Of a stretch of DNA of 19,043 bases, positions 6,907-13,880 are shown in pieces (the stretch's first letter is position 1; each line of letters starts with the position of its first letter). The notes under the pieces are model-generated. The model saw only the letters and a list, made by a program, of their open reading frames with translations, did not search any database and was not told the DNA's origin. The position numbers and the translations under genes were made by a program. The DNA is taken from contig JBGSMF010000403.1 of NCBI GenBank assembly GCA_041740315.1, positions 1 to 19,043 of the forward strand, written 5' to 3'. The stretch is from JBGSMF01 sp041740315. GTDB taxonomy: Bacteria > Chloroflexota > Anaerolineae > Fen-1058.

Positions 6907-6964
6907 CATTTCAAAATGTGGGGGTAATCCTTGCGATTACCCTGTCTGGACAGGGCATGCCCTG
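6907..6964. repeat. Three stacked hairpins between the ASKHA and GH3 genes
   Basis: ACATTT-CA-AAATGT lies at 6907-6920. A perfect 8-bp stem, GGGTAATC (6922-6929) and GATTACCC (6935-6942), has a 5-base loop. The 14-bp perfect palindrome CAGGGCATGCCCTG is at 6951-6964. They fill the gap between the two minus-strand genes. They could terminate or attenuate transcription between them, although no clear T-run is present. Confidence 0.5.
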
Positions 6965-6994
6965 CCCTCACCCCGGATGATTGAAAAGATACCG

Positions 6995-8119
6995 TCAAAG
7001 TATGTTTTGCCGCAGTACAGGCGACAGCGGCCGCAAGCCGCTGGCCTCCAGTGGAGGAAAGCCCACACCAATGGCCGTGCCGATGACAAACACTGCCGAA
7101 GCAGGCTGCCCGGCGTGCAGCGCCGCCGCGGCAGTGCCATCGTGAATCAGGTGCACCCGCACCCGGCAGCCGCTTTGCGTCCACAGCGCATCGCTCAACA
7201 AGGCGCGAGCATCCTCGCCCAGCAGCATGAGGGTGGCATACAAGCCATTACCCAACAATTGCCCATCTCGCACATACGCCGCCACGCAGAGCATCACATC
7301 ATCGCCAGGAATTACGCTGCCTGCCACGCTCTCGTTCCAGGTTTGGGCCAGCGCATCGGCCATAAAGGCCAGCACACGCTGTCCCATTTCAAGCGTGGGC
7401 GCGATGGGCAAATTGTCTATATCCCACTCCACCGCCAGCGAGGGATAGTGGCTTGCGCCAACGAGCGTCCCCTCTTCCAGATTCAGGCAGGCGCGCTTGA
7501 CCGACGTTTGCCCATAGTCCAGGCAGAGGGCATGGCGCGCGCTGGCCGGCAAGCAGCGCCCTGCCCCCAAAATCGTCATTGCCTGGCGAAAAGGCGACAG
7601 TTCGACGCTGGGCTTATCAGCGTATCCCATTTGGGCCAAGCAGGCGCGCGCGTGCCGCGCAATCAGTTCGCCCAGTTGCCCGCTCATCAGGCCGCCCCCC
7701 AGCCAAACGCGCTCCACCCTGCCCCACTTGTCCCAATCATCTGCGCTCCAATCGGGCCGGGCCTGGCGGTTGACGGCATCGCCGCGATGCAGCGTCAGCA
7801 AAATGTGCCCCAGGTTGCGCCCCAGCCGCCGGGCAATAGTCTCAGCCGCCGCGCGCGCGCCGGCATTGGGGCTATTCAGGCAGCTATCAACAAAGCGGGG
7901 CAATTCGCGCCGAGTCTGGGGTGTATCTTGCAAATAGGCAGGCGGCAGATCAAGTGCCGGTGCTAGCTGGCGGGCATAGTTGATAATTGCCAGATTAGAC
8001 AGCAAATGATAGGCTTTTTGTCCGCGCACCTCTTCATCAACAGGCAAACCCGGCAGGTCAACAATCTGCACTCGATTGATAGAAACATGGGGCGGCGTAA
8101 AAGGAATAACAACCGTCAT
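6995..8119 (-). CDS. ASKHA (ROK-like) protein with apparently permuted domain order
   Basis: This 374-residue protein carries the actin/HSP70/sugar-kinase motifs in an unusual order. Residues 90-150 resemble the C-terminal part of ROK kinases: a helix with LGRNLGHILLTL, then VERVWLGGGLMSG (adenosine motif). Only after this comes the phosphate-1 motif LCLDYGQTSVKRA (198-210). Next are the phosphate-2 region VHLIHDGTAAAAL (322-334) and VFVIGTAIGVGF (343-354), close to the C-terminus. Normal ROK proteins run phosphate-1, phosphate-2, GTGIG, then GGG. The first 30 residues and the segment AYHLLSNLAIINYARQL are not recognised. It is likely an ATP-binding sugar-kinase-like or regulatory protein; the substrate is unknown. 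The ATG at 8119 has only a weak Shine-Dalgarno. Confidence 0.6.
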   Translation of the reverse strand: MTVVIPFTPPHVSINRVQIVDLPGLPVDEEVRGQKAYHLLSNLAIINYARQLAPALDLPPAYLQDTPQTRRELPRFVDSCLNSPNAGARAAAETIARRLGRNLGHILLTLHRGDAVNRQARPDWSADDWDKWGRVERVWLGGGLMSGQLGELIARHARACLAQMGYADKPSVELSPFRQAMTILGAGRCLPASARHALCLDYGQTSVKRACLNLEEGTLVGASHYPSLAVEWDIDNLPIAPTLEMGQRVLAFMADALAQTWNESVAGSVIPGDDVMLCVAAYVRDGQLLGNGLYATLMLLGEDARALLSDALWTQSGCRVRVHLIHDGTAAAALHAGQPASAVFVIGTAIGVGFPPLEASGLRPLSPVLRQNIL

Positions 8120-8177
8120 CGTGCCTGGCCCTAACCCGAAAATAGCCCGAACGAGTTCGGGGATCCTCGACTTGAGG

Positions 8178-8201
8178 TGTTTTCATTCCTGATAGAAAAC
8201 A
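8178..8201. terminator. Short hairpin downstream of the UbiB-family gene
   Basis: TGTTTTC (8178-8184) and GAAAACA (8195-8201) form a perfect 7-bp stem with a 10-base loop. It lies between the end of the UbiB gene (8214) and the start of the ASKHA gene (8119). CCGAAC/GTTCGG, further along, could form a second small stem. It is a weak terminator candidate for the minus strand. Confidence 0.35.
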
Positions 8202-8213
8202 TAACCATGTCGT

Positions 8214-9872
8214 CTACTTGGCGCCTCGCAGAATTGAAAAGAGGAACCACAACCCCAAAGCCAAAACAGACAAGAATCCAATCACCACCGGCGCCAAGAC
8301 AATAATGTTGTTGCTGGCCAGCGGCAAAAGCACCGCCAGCCCCACAATCAGGCTAGAAATGAGCAAGCTCAACGACAAGCGCGTGATCAGGCGGTCTACC
8401 CGATCGAGCGTTTCCTGGTTTGCGCCCACCTTTAGCCCCAGCGGCAGCTCGCCCTGCTGCAAGCCGCGCAACAGGTTGGCCCCAAGGCGAGGCGCTTCGG
8501 CCAACAGATACAGCCAGGTGTCCAGGTTCGAAAGCGCCGCCGGTCCCCACGTTTTAGGCAGCCACAGCTCCACCATCATGCGGCGCACAATCGGCCTAGA
8601 GACCTCAAAGATGTCAAAGTTCGGGTCTAGCCGCCGACCCATGCCTTCCATCATGACCAACGTCTTGCCCAGCAGCCACAAATCGGGCGGCAGGCGCAAA
8701 CGGTGATTAAAGGCCACTGGCATAATCTCTTCCAGCACCTCGCTGGCGCGAATCTCTTGAAGCGGCAACCCGTAATATTTGGCGAGCAAATTACGAACAT
8801 CGCGCTCCAAGCCTTTGTGGTCTACCTGCCCCGGCGCGGCCCCCATTCGTAAAAGCTGCTCTACCACCCCCTCAATCTCCATCCGCACTGCCAAAGTGTA
8901 CAAACGCATCAGGTTCAGGCGGTCGCTATCAGACAGCCGTCCCACCATGCCAAAATCCATCGCTCCAATCACATCATTGGGCATGACCACCAGGTTGCCG
9001 GGGTGCGGGTCGGCGTGGAAAAAGCCATCTTGCAGCACTTGTTTGACAATGATGCGAGCTGCATTCAAGGCGATAGAATGGCGATTGTAACCGGCTGCGT
9101 CCAGCGCGGCTACGTCGTCAACCTTGATGCCGTCAATGCGCTCTAGCACCAACACGCGGCGCGTGGTGTGTTGCCAGTGCACCTTGGGAATGTACAGGTA
9201 TGGCTCACGCGCGAAATTGGCCCGAAAGCGGTCGGCGTTGCGCCCCTCGCGCCGATAGTCCAGCTCGTTGCGCAAGGTAAAGGCAAATTCAGACACCACG
9301 TCGGCAGGGTTGTACAACTGGCCCATGGGCGTGCGCTGAGCCAGCGCGGCCAGGTCTTGCAAAATCTCCAGGTCAGAATCAACCATGGCGTACACGTCGG
9401 GGCGCTGCACCTTGACCACCACCTGGCTGCCATCGCGGAGCGTGGCCGCATGCACCTGGGCCAGCGAGGCCGCCCCCAGCGGCTCGGCGCTGATATGCGA
9501 AAAGACCTGATCCAGTTCGCAGTCCAGTTCTTCAACTAATATCGAGCGTATATCCTCCCAAGGAGTGGCTGGCACGGTGTCTTGCAGCTTGACCAGCTCT
9601 ACAATAAAAGACGGCGGCACAAGATCGGGACGGGTGCTGAGCACTTGGCCCAATTTTATAAAGGCCGGGCCTAATTCTTCCAGAGCCAGGCGCAAATGCT
9701 CGGCGGGCGAAACTTGGGGGGTGGGCGGGTGCTTGAGGAGCGATGCCGGCAGTGAAAGGTAGCGGTCGAGTTGCAGGTATTCCACGGCCGAGCCAAAGCC
9801 GTGCCGGGCAAACACCGTGACAATCCGCTGATAGCGGGGCAAATGGCGAACCTGGCGAATTGGCTGGAACAT
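8214..9872 (-). CDS. ABC1/AarF/UbiB-family atypical kinase
   Basis: This 552-residue protein has the full UbiB signature. It carries the KxGQ motif in FIKLGQVLSTRPDLVP (residues 73-76), the alanine-rich replacement of the P-loop in PLGAASLAQVHAA (131-143), the lysine strand VVVKVQRP (151-158), RNELDYRREGRNADRF (201-216), the catalytic loop FFHADPHPGNL (284-294) and the metal-binding AMDFGM (304-309). Two C-terminal TM helices (about 500-550) anchor it. The family are membrane-linked atypical kinases/ATPases needed for isoprenoid quinone (ubiquinone) synthesis and lipid handling; no quinone genes are nearby. The ATG at 9872 lies 2 bases after the mscS stop and has no clear Shine-Dalgarno of its own, so it is probably translationally coupled to the channel gene. 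Confidence 0.93.
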   Translation of the reverse strand: MFQPIRQVRHLPRYQRIVTVFARHGFGSAVEYLQLDRYLSLPASLLKHPPTPQVSPAEHLRLALEELGPAFIKLGQVLSTRPDLVPPSFIVELVKLQDTVPATPWEDIRSILVEELDCELDQVFSHISAEPLGAASLAQVHAATLRDGSQVVVKVQRPDVYAMVDSDLEILQDLAALAQRTPMGQLYNPADVVSEFAFTLRNELDYRREGRNADRFRANFAREPYLYIPKVHWQHTTRRVLVLERIDGIKVDDVAALDAAGYNRHSIALNAARIIVKQVLQDGFFHADPHPGNLVVMPNDVIGAMDFGMVGRLSDSDRLNLMRLYTLAVRMEIEGVVEQLLRMGAAPGQVDHKGLERDVRNLLAKYYGLPLQEIRASEVLEEIMPVAFNHRLRLPPDLWLLGKTLVMMEGMGRRLDPNFDIFEVSRPIVRRMMVELWLPKTWGPAALSNLDTWLYLLAEAPRLGANLLRGLQQGELPLGLKVGANQETLDRVDRLITRLSLSLLISSLIVGLAVLLPLASNNIIVLAPVVIGFLSVLALGLWFLFSILRGAK

Positions 9873-9874
9873 GA

Positions 9875-10711
9875 TTAAGCGCGCGGCGACCCTTGCGGCA
9901 TCAAAAGCGTGTGAGTAGGAAATGGGATTTCAATGCCGGCCTGTTCAAAAGCAGTTTTGATTGTCTTGATAGCCTGGTCTTGAGCGTCAGAATAGTCAAT
10001 CTTATCCAGGTCTATCCAAAAATAAGCCTTGAGATCAATCGAAGATTTTCCAAACTCGCCAAAAACAACCTGCGGCGCTGGGTCATCTGCAACCACGCCT
10101 GCGATGCCAGACAGCGCCTTTACAATGGTGCAAGCCACCAACTCGAGGTCAGAGTCATACGCCACGCCGACTGCCACTTCCAGGCGGCGGCGTTTGGTGC
10201 GGCTAAAATTCTTGATGGCCGCCACATACACATCGCCATTCGGAATCAACACCGGCACGCCATCTAGGGTGCGAATACCCGTGGCGCGTATGTCAATTTC
10301 GGTGACAGTGCCCAGGTATCCACTCACCTCAATCACATTGCCAATATCAAAAGGCCGTTGCAAAAGCAGCAAGATGCCCGCCACAAAGTTCTTGGACACA
10401 TCTTGCAAAGCAAAACCAAGCGCAAAGCCAATGATGCCCAGGCCAGCCACAAAGCCAGTGACATCAAAATTCACCTGCTGCAAAGCAACCACACTGCTCA
10501 AGATAATCACCGTCCAACGTGCCAGGCGTTCTAGCAACAGGCTCAGCTCTGGATCAAGCCGGCGACTGGCGGCCATGCGCTTGACGCCCCGCGCCGCCCC
10601 TCCAGAAAAATACAAGCCAATGAAAAAGACCATCACGGCCACAATCAGCTTGGGCAAAAACAACAAAAACTGTTCCAGCATGGCTTGAAGCGATTGAGAA
10701 ATAATATCCAT
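9875..10711 (-). CDS. Small-conductance mechanosensitive channel (MscS family)
   Basis: This 278-residue protein has a three-TM plan: TM1 about 15-38, TM2 about 62-82, and the pore helix TM3. TM3 is recognisable as AGLGIIGFALGFALQDVSKN (89-108), leading into GILLLLQRPFDIGNVIEV. The cytosolic beta domain with VLIPNGDVYVAAIKNFSRT and the C-terminal AFEQAGIEIPFPTHTLLMP are classic for the family. It opens under membrane tension to release solutes during osmotic downshock. The start at ATG 10711 has GGAG 5 bases upstream; an in-frame ATG at 10729 also has AGGA and would add six residues. The frame is open further but gives a non-family leader. It forms a pair with the UbiB gene, which starts 2 bases after its stop. 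Confidence 0.93.
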   Translation of the reverse strand: MDIISQSLQAMLEQFLLFLPKLIVAVMVFFIGLYFSGGAARGVKRMAASRRLDPELSLLLERLARWTVIILSSVVALQQVNFDVTGFVAGLGIIGFALGFALQDVSKNFVAGILLLLQRPFDIGNVIEVSGYLGTVTEIDIRATGIRTLDGVPVLIPNGDVYVAAIKNFSRTKRRRLEVAVGVAYDSDLELVACTIVKALSGIAGVVADDPAPQVVFGEFGKSSIDLKAYFWIDLDKIDYSDAQDQAIKTIKTAFEQAGIEIPFPTHTLLMPQGSPRA

Positions 10712-10764
10712 TTCAACTCCTGCGCTCATAAATTCCTGCCTGGGCGAATCAGAACCAACCTCAC

Positions 10765-10800
10765 CACCAAGTACACAAAGGGACACGAAGAAAAGGCTCA
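10765..10800. repeat. Possible dispersed CACAAAG/ACACGAAG-type repeat
   Basis: A purine-rich stretch with repeated ACACAAAGG and ACACGAAG words reads TTKYTKGHEEK in one frame. The same spurious peptide style (TTKNTKDTKE) recurs from dispersed intergenic repeats in many bacterial genomes. Only one copy is seen here, so the call relies on recognition of that pattern. Confidence 0.3.
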
Positions 10801-10849
10801 ATGCAAACAGCCCACACTCAAATTGTACCCAGACTTGCCCAAACAGCAA

Positions 10850-10883
10850 ACCAGTGGAGCGCCCGACAAGCGGCTCCACTGGT
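10850..10883 (-). terminator. Rho-independent terminator candidate of the malic enzyme gene
   Basis: The perfect 11-bp inverted repeat ACCAGTGGAGC (10850-10860) / GCTCCACTGGT (10873-10883) has a 12-base loop. On the minus strand it is followed by TTGCTGTTTG, which is moderately T-rich. It lies about 90 bases past the malic enzyme stop and upstream of mscS. Confidence 0.65.
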
Positions 10884-10897
10884 CTAGTCAGTGCATT

Positions 10898-10947
10898 GGC
10901 ATAGAGGCTGACATCCCTATGCCAGCCTGCTTTTTAGCCAGGCATAG
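10898..10947. repeat. Competing GGCATAG/CTATGCC hairpins after malic enzyme
   Basis: GGCATAG occurs at 10898-10904 and 10941-10947, with CTATGCC at 10917-10923 between them. The middle arm can pair with either neighbour, and the 10917-10947 stem extends inwards with a bulge. The sequence shows alternative structures; any regulatory effect is unknown. Confidence 0.4.
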
Positions 10948-10982
10948 CTTTAGCTAAGCATAGCTTTAGCTAAACATAGCTT
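10935..10982. repeat. Three tandem 16-bp repeats spanning the malic enzyme stop codon
   Basis: Three abutting units share TAGCYRRRCATAGCTT: 10935-10950 (TAGCCAGGCATAGCTT), 10951-10966 (TAGCTAAGCATAGCTT) and 10967-10982 (TAGCTAAACATAGCTT). Neighbouring units differ at one or two positions. The last unit includes the stop codon and final codons of the malic enzyme gene, so the array appears to have grown out of the gene end. Confidence 0.8.
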
Positions 10983-12634
10983 TCGTATGCCGGTTCGTAC
11001 ATCTGAGACTTGATGAATGCCACCATATCCTCTGGCTTGGGCTTGGCAGCCAGCCCGTGCTTGTAGGCTACCTCGGCCACTGCCGCGCCAATGACAGCCG
11101 AAACATCTCTAATCTTGGCCAACGAGGGATATATGCGGCCCTTGTCCAAATCGGCCTGCGATACCTCATCGGCTAACGCCCGGGCAGAAGCGAAAAACAT
11201 CTCGTCGGTCACCAACTTGGCCCCGCAGGCAATCGCGCCCAGCCCAACGCCAGGAAAGACATAGGCATTGTTGCCCTGGCCGGGCACAAAGGTCTTGCCC
11301 TGAAACGTCACAGGGTCAAACGGGCTGCCGCTGGCAAACACAGCGCGCCCCTGCGACCAGGTGTAAGCCTGCTCGGCGGTGCACTCGGCCTTGGTGGTGG
11401 GATTGGACATTGCAAAGATGACGGGCCGCTTGTTCAGCCGCGCCATAGCTTCTACCACAGTCTGTGTAAAGGTGCTAGGCTTGCCAGAAGCCCCAACAAG
11501 GATAGTCGGCTTGAAAGCCTCGATGGCTGAAAGCAGATCGGGGAGGGCAGCCACATCATGAGCGTAGGGCAACTTGTGCTCAGATAAATCGGTGCGGCTC
11601 TTGACCACCAAGCCCTTGGAATCCACAAACCAGTTGTGCTGCCGCGCTTCCTTCTCGCTCAGCCCCTCGGCTACCATCGCGGCGACAATCACGTCAGCAA
11701 TGCCGGTCGCGGCTTCGCCGGCTCCCAAGAACAGGACGCGTTGATCACTCAGCTTGCCGCCTGTGATCCGCAAGGCCGAATAGACCCCCGCCAAAGCAAC
11801 TCCGCCGGTTCCCTGAATATCATCGTTAAAGGTGCAAATCCGATCACGATACTTTTGCAACAGGCGAAAGGCGTTGAGGTTGGCAAAATCTTCAAACTGC
11901 ACCAGGACGTTGGGGAATACCTCTTGGGTAGCGACCATGAATTCTTCTACCAACTCATCATAGGCTTCTCCCCTCAACCGCCGCTGCCGGATGCCAATGT
12001 AGAGCGGGTCGTTCAACAGCGTTTCGTTGTTCGTGCCTACATCCAGCGTCACCGGCAGGCAGAGCGCCGGGTGAACGCCCGCGCACGCCGTATAGAGCGC
12101 CAGCTTGCCCACCGGGATGCCCATGCCGTTGGCCCCCAGGTCGCCCAGCCCCAAAATCCGCTCGCCATCGGTGACGACAATAATGCTCACCTCATCCATC
12201 GGCCAGTTGCGCAGCACATTGGCGATGCGGCCTTTATCCTGGGCCGTAATGAACAGCCCGTGCGGGCGGCGAAAGATGTGGCCATATTCCTGGCAGCCCT
12301 GCCCCACTGTTGGCGTATAGATAATGGGCATCATCTCTTCCATGTGTTCCACAACCACCCGGTAGAACAAGGTTTCGTTGCGATCTTGCAGGGAAATCAT
12401 GTAAATGTATTTTTCCAGCGGGGTCGTCTTGCGCCGGAAATTTTCCATCACGCGCGCCACCTGCTCGGCCTGGGTATGGACATGTGGCGGCAACAGCCCG
12501 CGAATGCACAAGGCGTCGCGCTCGGCATCGGTGAAAGCGGTGCCTTTATTCAAAGCGGGGTCTTGCAGCCATTCTATCCCGGCCGGGCAGCCAGCCTTGC
12601 GGTGCTGAACTCTTTTCAGATTTTGGGTAGACAT
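10970..12634 (-). CDS. maeA: NAD-type malic enzyme (malate dehydrogenase, oxaloacetate-decarboxylating)
   Basis: This 554-residue protein matches the large bacterial/eukaryotic malic enzyme class. The enzyme converts malate to pyruvate and CO2 with reduction of NAD(P), in the cytosol. Key segments are IIYTPTVGQGCQEYG with the catalytic Tyr106, LGLGDLGANGMGIPVGKLAL with Lys177, metal ligands in QFEDFANLNAF (Glu248, Asp249) and FNDDIQGTGG (Asp272), the nucleotide loop GAGEAATGIADVI (304-316), AMSNPTTKAECTAEQAY and FPGVGLGAIACGA. The length equals the usual 540-570. AAGGAG 6 bases upstream supports the ATG at 12634. It appears to be a single-gene unit with its own promoter candidate at 12742-12770 and hairpins after it. 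NAD rather than NADP use is inferred from the subgroup. Confidence 0.95.
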   Translation of the reverse strand: MSTQNLKRVQHRKAGCPAGIEWLQDPALNKGTAFTDAERDALCIRGLLPPHVHTQAEQVARVMENFRRKTTPLEKYIYMISLQDRNETLFYRVVVEHMEEMMPIIYTPTVGQGCQEYGHIFRRPHGLFITAQDKGRIANVLRNWPMDEVSIIVVTDGERILGLGDLGANGMGIPVGKLALYTACAGVHPALCLPVTLDVGTNNETLLNDPLYIGIRQRRLRGEAYDELVEEFMVATQEVFPNVLVQFEDFANLNAFRLLQKYRDRICTFNDDIQGTGGVALAGVYSALRITGGKLSDQRVLFLGAGEAATGIADVIVAAMVAEGLSEKEARQHNWFVDSKGLVVKSRTDLSEHKLPYAHDVAALPDLLSAIEAFKPTILVGASGKPSTFTQTVVEAMARLNKRPVIFAMSNPTTKAECTAEQAYTWSQGRAVFASGSPFDPVTFQGKTFVPGQGNNAYVFPGVGLGAIACGAKLVTDEMFFASARALADEVSQADLDKGRIYPSLAKIRDVSAVIGAAVAEVAYKHGLAAKPKPEDMVAFIKSQMYEPAYESYV

Positions 12635-12741
12635 ATTGTTCTCCTTTGTTCGCCTAATAAACCTGATTTAAGAAAAAGAGGTCTTGAAAGGAATTGCTTT
12701 TCCCCCAAACCCCTCCCTCAGTTTTACAAAACCACCTTACC

Positions 12742-12770
12742 AGTTTACCTCTTACTCTAGCTCCTGGCAA
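12742..12770 (-). promoter_or_regulatory. Promoter candidate for malic enzyme
   Basis: On the minus strand TTGCCA (12770-12765) is followed after 17 bases by TAAACT (12747-12742), about 110 bases before the malic enzyme ATG. Matches are 5/6 and 4/6 to the sigma-70 consensus. The long leader and imperfect -10 make this tentative. Confidence 0.3.
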
Positions 12771-12795
12771 GTGATTGATGTCCTATCTATTGCTA

Positions 12796-13491
12796 TTACA
12801 GTGTCTTTTCCATCACCAGCAGGCCAGCCTGGCGGCTAACCACCATTGCAAAATCAAAGCGATCCACGGCCACGCAGCATTCCAGGTCTGCCCGCAAAGA
12901 ATCGGCGCTGGACGGGTTGGCAAACATTATTCCCTCTGCCGACCGGCGCACGCGCTGGATAAATGGCCCAACCTCTGGATTCTGCCCACGCACCAACGCC
13001 TCCAGATAATCAGCGCAAGCGGCATCTTCATCGCCCCAGCCTTGCCCCGGCTCGTCTGGATGCAAGCCGGTGATGACAAAAGTCAGCTTGGCAGGCGCCA
13101 AGCGGCGCACATAGCGCGCCGTGGCCGTGGCGCAGCAAAAGCTGGCGGTGAGCAGATGGTCTGCCTTGACGCTGCGCACCACTCCCTGCGTGCCGGCGCT
13201 GGTACGCTGGATAAAGCGCCGTCTGCTCAGGTCTAGCCCCGCCAGCGCAGCGGGCGAATTGCCAAAATCAAAGCCCTCAACTGGCAGGCCGTGCACCTCG
13301 CCCATAATCAACGCGCCGGGCCTTTGCGCCCTAAGCGCAAAGGCTTCTTCAACCGTGCCCACCAGCGTAATATCTTGCACCCCGGCAGCAAACGCATAGG
13401 CCGCCGTAGAGAACGCGCGCAAAACGTCAATGACGACTACCGTACCATCAGCCTGAGCGCAAGTTTCCCGTGAAGCCCGCCTGATATCCAT
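12796..13491 (-). CDS. comB: ComB-family 2-phosphosulfolactate phosphatase homologue
   Basis: This 231-residue protein is close to the ComB family length. Signature segments are VVVIDVLRAFSTAAYAFAAG (17-36), LIMGEVHGLPVEGFDFGNSP (61-80), RFIQRTSAGTQGVV (92-105), ASFCCATATARYV (116-128) and the C-terminal acidic GWGDEDAACADYLEAL (151-166). ComB hydrolyses 2-phosphosulfolactate to sulfolactate in methanogen coenzyme M synthesis. Bacterial homologues are common, but their physiological role is generally unproven. No ComA or ComC partner is present here. It is the last gene of a tight minus-strand run: 15 bases separate it from the small membrane protein, and a GAGGTGA site lies 10 bases before its ATG. 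The family is firm; the activity in this organism is inferred. Confidence 0.88.
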   Translation of the reverse strand: MDIRRASRETCAQADGTVVVIDVLRAFSTAAYAFAAGVQDITLVGTVEEAFALRAQRPGALIMGEVHGLPVEGFDFGNSPAALAGLDLSRRRFIQRTSAGTQGVVRSVKADHLLTASFCCATATARYVRRLAPAKLTFVITGLHPDEPGQGWGDEDAACADYLEALVRGQNPEVGPFIQRVRRSAEGIMFANPSSADSLRADLECCVAVDRFDFAMVVSRQAGLLVMEKTL

Positions 13492-13506
13492 AGTAAAGGC
13501 ATCACC

Positions 13507-13869
13507 TCACTCACGAGTGCCTAGATAATATCCCGATAGAATCAAGATCAGGGCCAACACACCAATGCCTGCCACAGGGGCATAATCCATCAGTTGAGCA
13601 GACAAAGACGTGAACGTAACCACAAACCAGACAACCGCTACAACAATTCCAAGAATGCCAAAACGAAGCAGGTTGCTGCCACCGTCTTTGTATTGGTCTA
13701 CCAGCGCAGAACGCGCGCGCGCTTTTTTGACCAATTTTCTAGCTTGTTCGTGTTGCAAGTCATAGAGTCGCATTAATTCAAGCACGACACGATCTTCCTT
13801 GATCCCCTTGCTCAATGCCTTAGAGATGTCTTTGATAGCCTCTTTTTCATCAAAACCAGAGGTGTTCAT
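13507..13869 (-). CDS. Small two-TM membrane protein, unknown function
   Basis: This 120-residue protein has an N-terminal cytosolic helical part (about 1-62), rich in Lys, Arg and Glu, including EAIKDISKALSKGIKEDRVV and QARKLVKKARARSAL. It resembles short helical adaptor segments. Two TM helices follow at about 66-90 (FGILGIVVAVVWFVVTF) and 97-117 (VAGIGVLALILILSGYYL). The ATG at 13869 is preceded by GAGGAGG at 5 bases, an excellent site. It lies 11 bases after the GNAT gene stop and 15 bases before comB, so the three are probably one transcript. I do not recognise a family. A role as a membrane anchor for a partner is only a guess. Confidence 0.75.
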   Translation of the reverse strand: MNTSGFDEKEAIKDISKALSKGIKEDRVVLELMRLYDLQHEQARKLVKKARARSALVDQYKDGGSNLLRFGILGIVVAVVWFVVTFTSLSAQLMDYAPVAGIGVLALILILSGYYLGTRE

Positions 13870-13880
13870 ATTTTCCTCCT

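Noticed and set aside
6977..7966. 329-codon plus-strand frame opposite the ASKHA gene
   Set aside because: It is an antisense shadow in GC-rich sequence, rich in His, Gln and Arg, with no hydrophobic core or motif. The minus frame has clear ATPase motifs.
10685..10957. 90-codon plus-strand frame in the malic enzyme/mscS gap
   Set aside because: It is made from repeat-like sequence and hairpins (TTKYTKGHEEK peptide) and has no ribosome site.
11636..12760. 374-codon plus-strand frame opposite the malic enzyme gene
   Set aside because: It is an antisense shadow with biased composition; the malic enzyme on the other strand is unambiguous.
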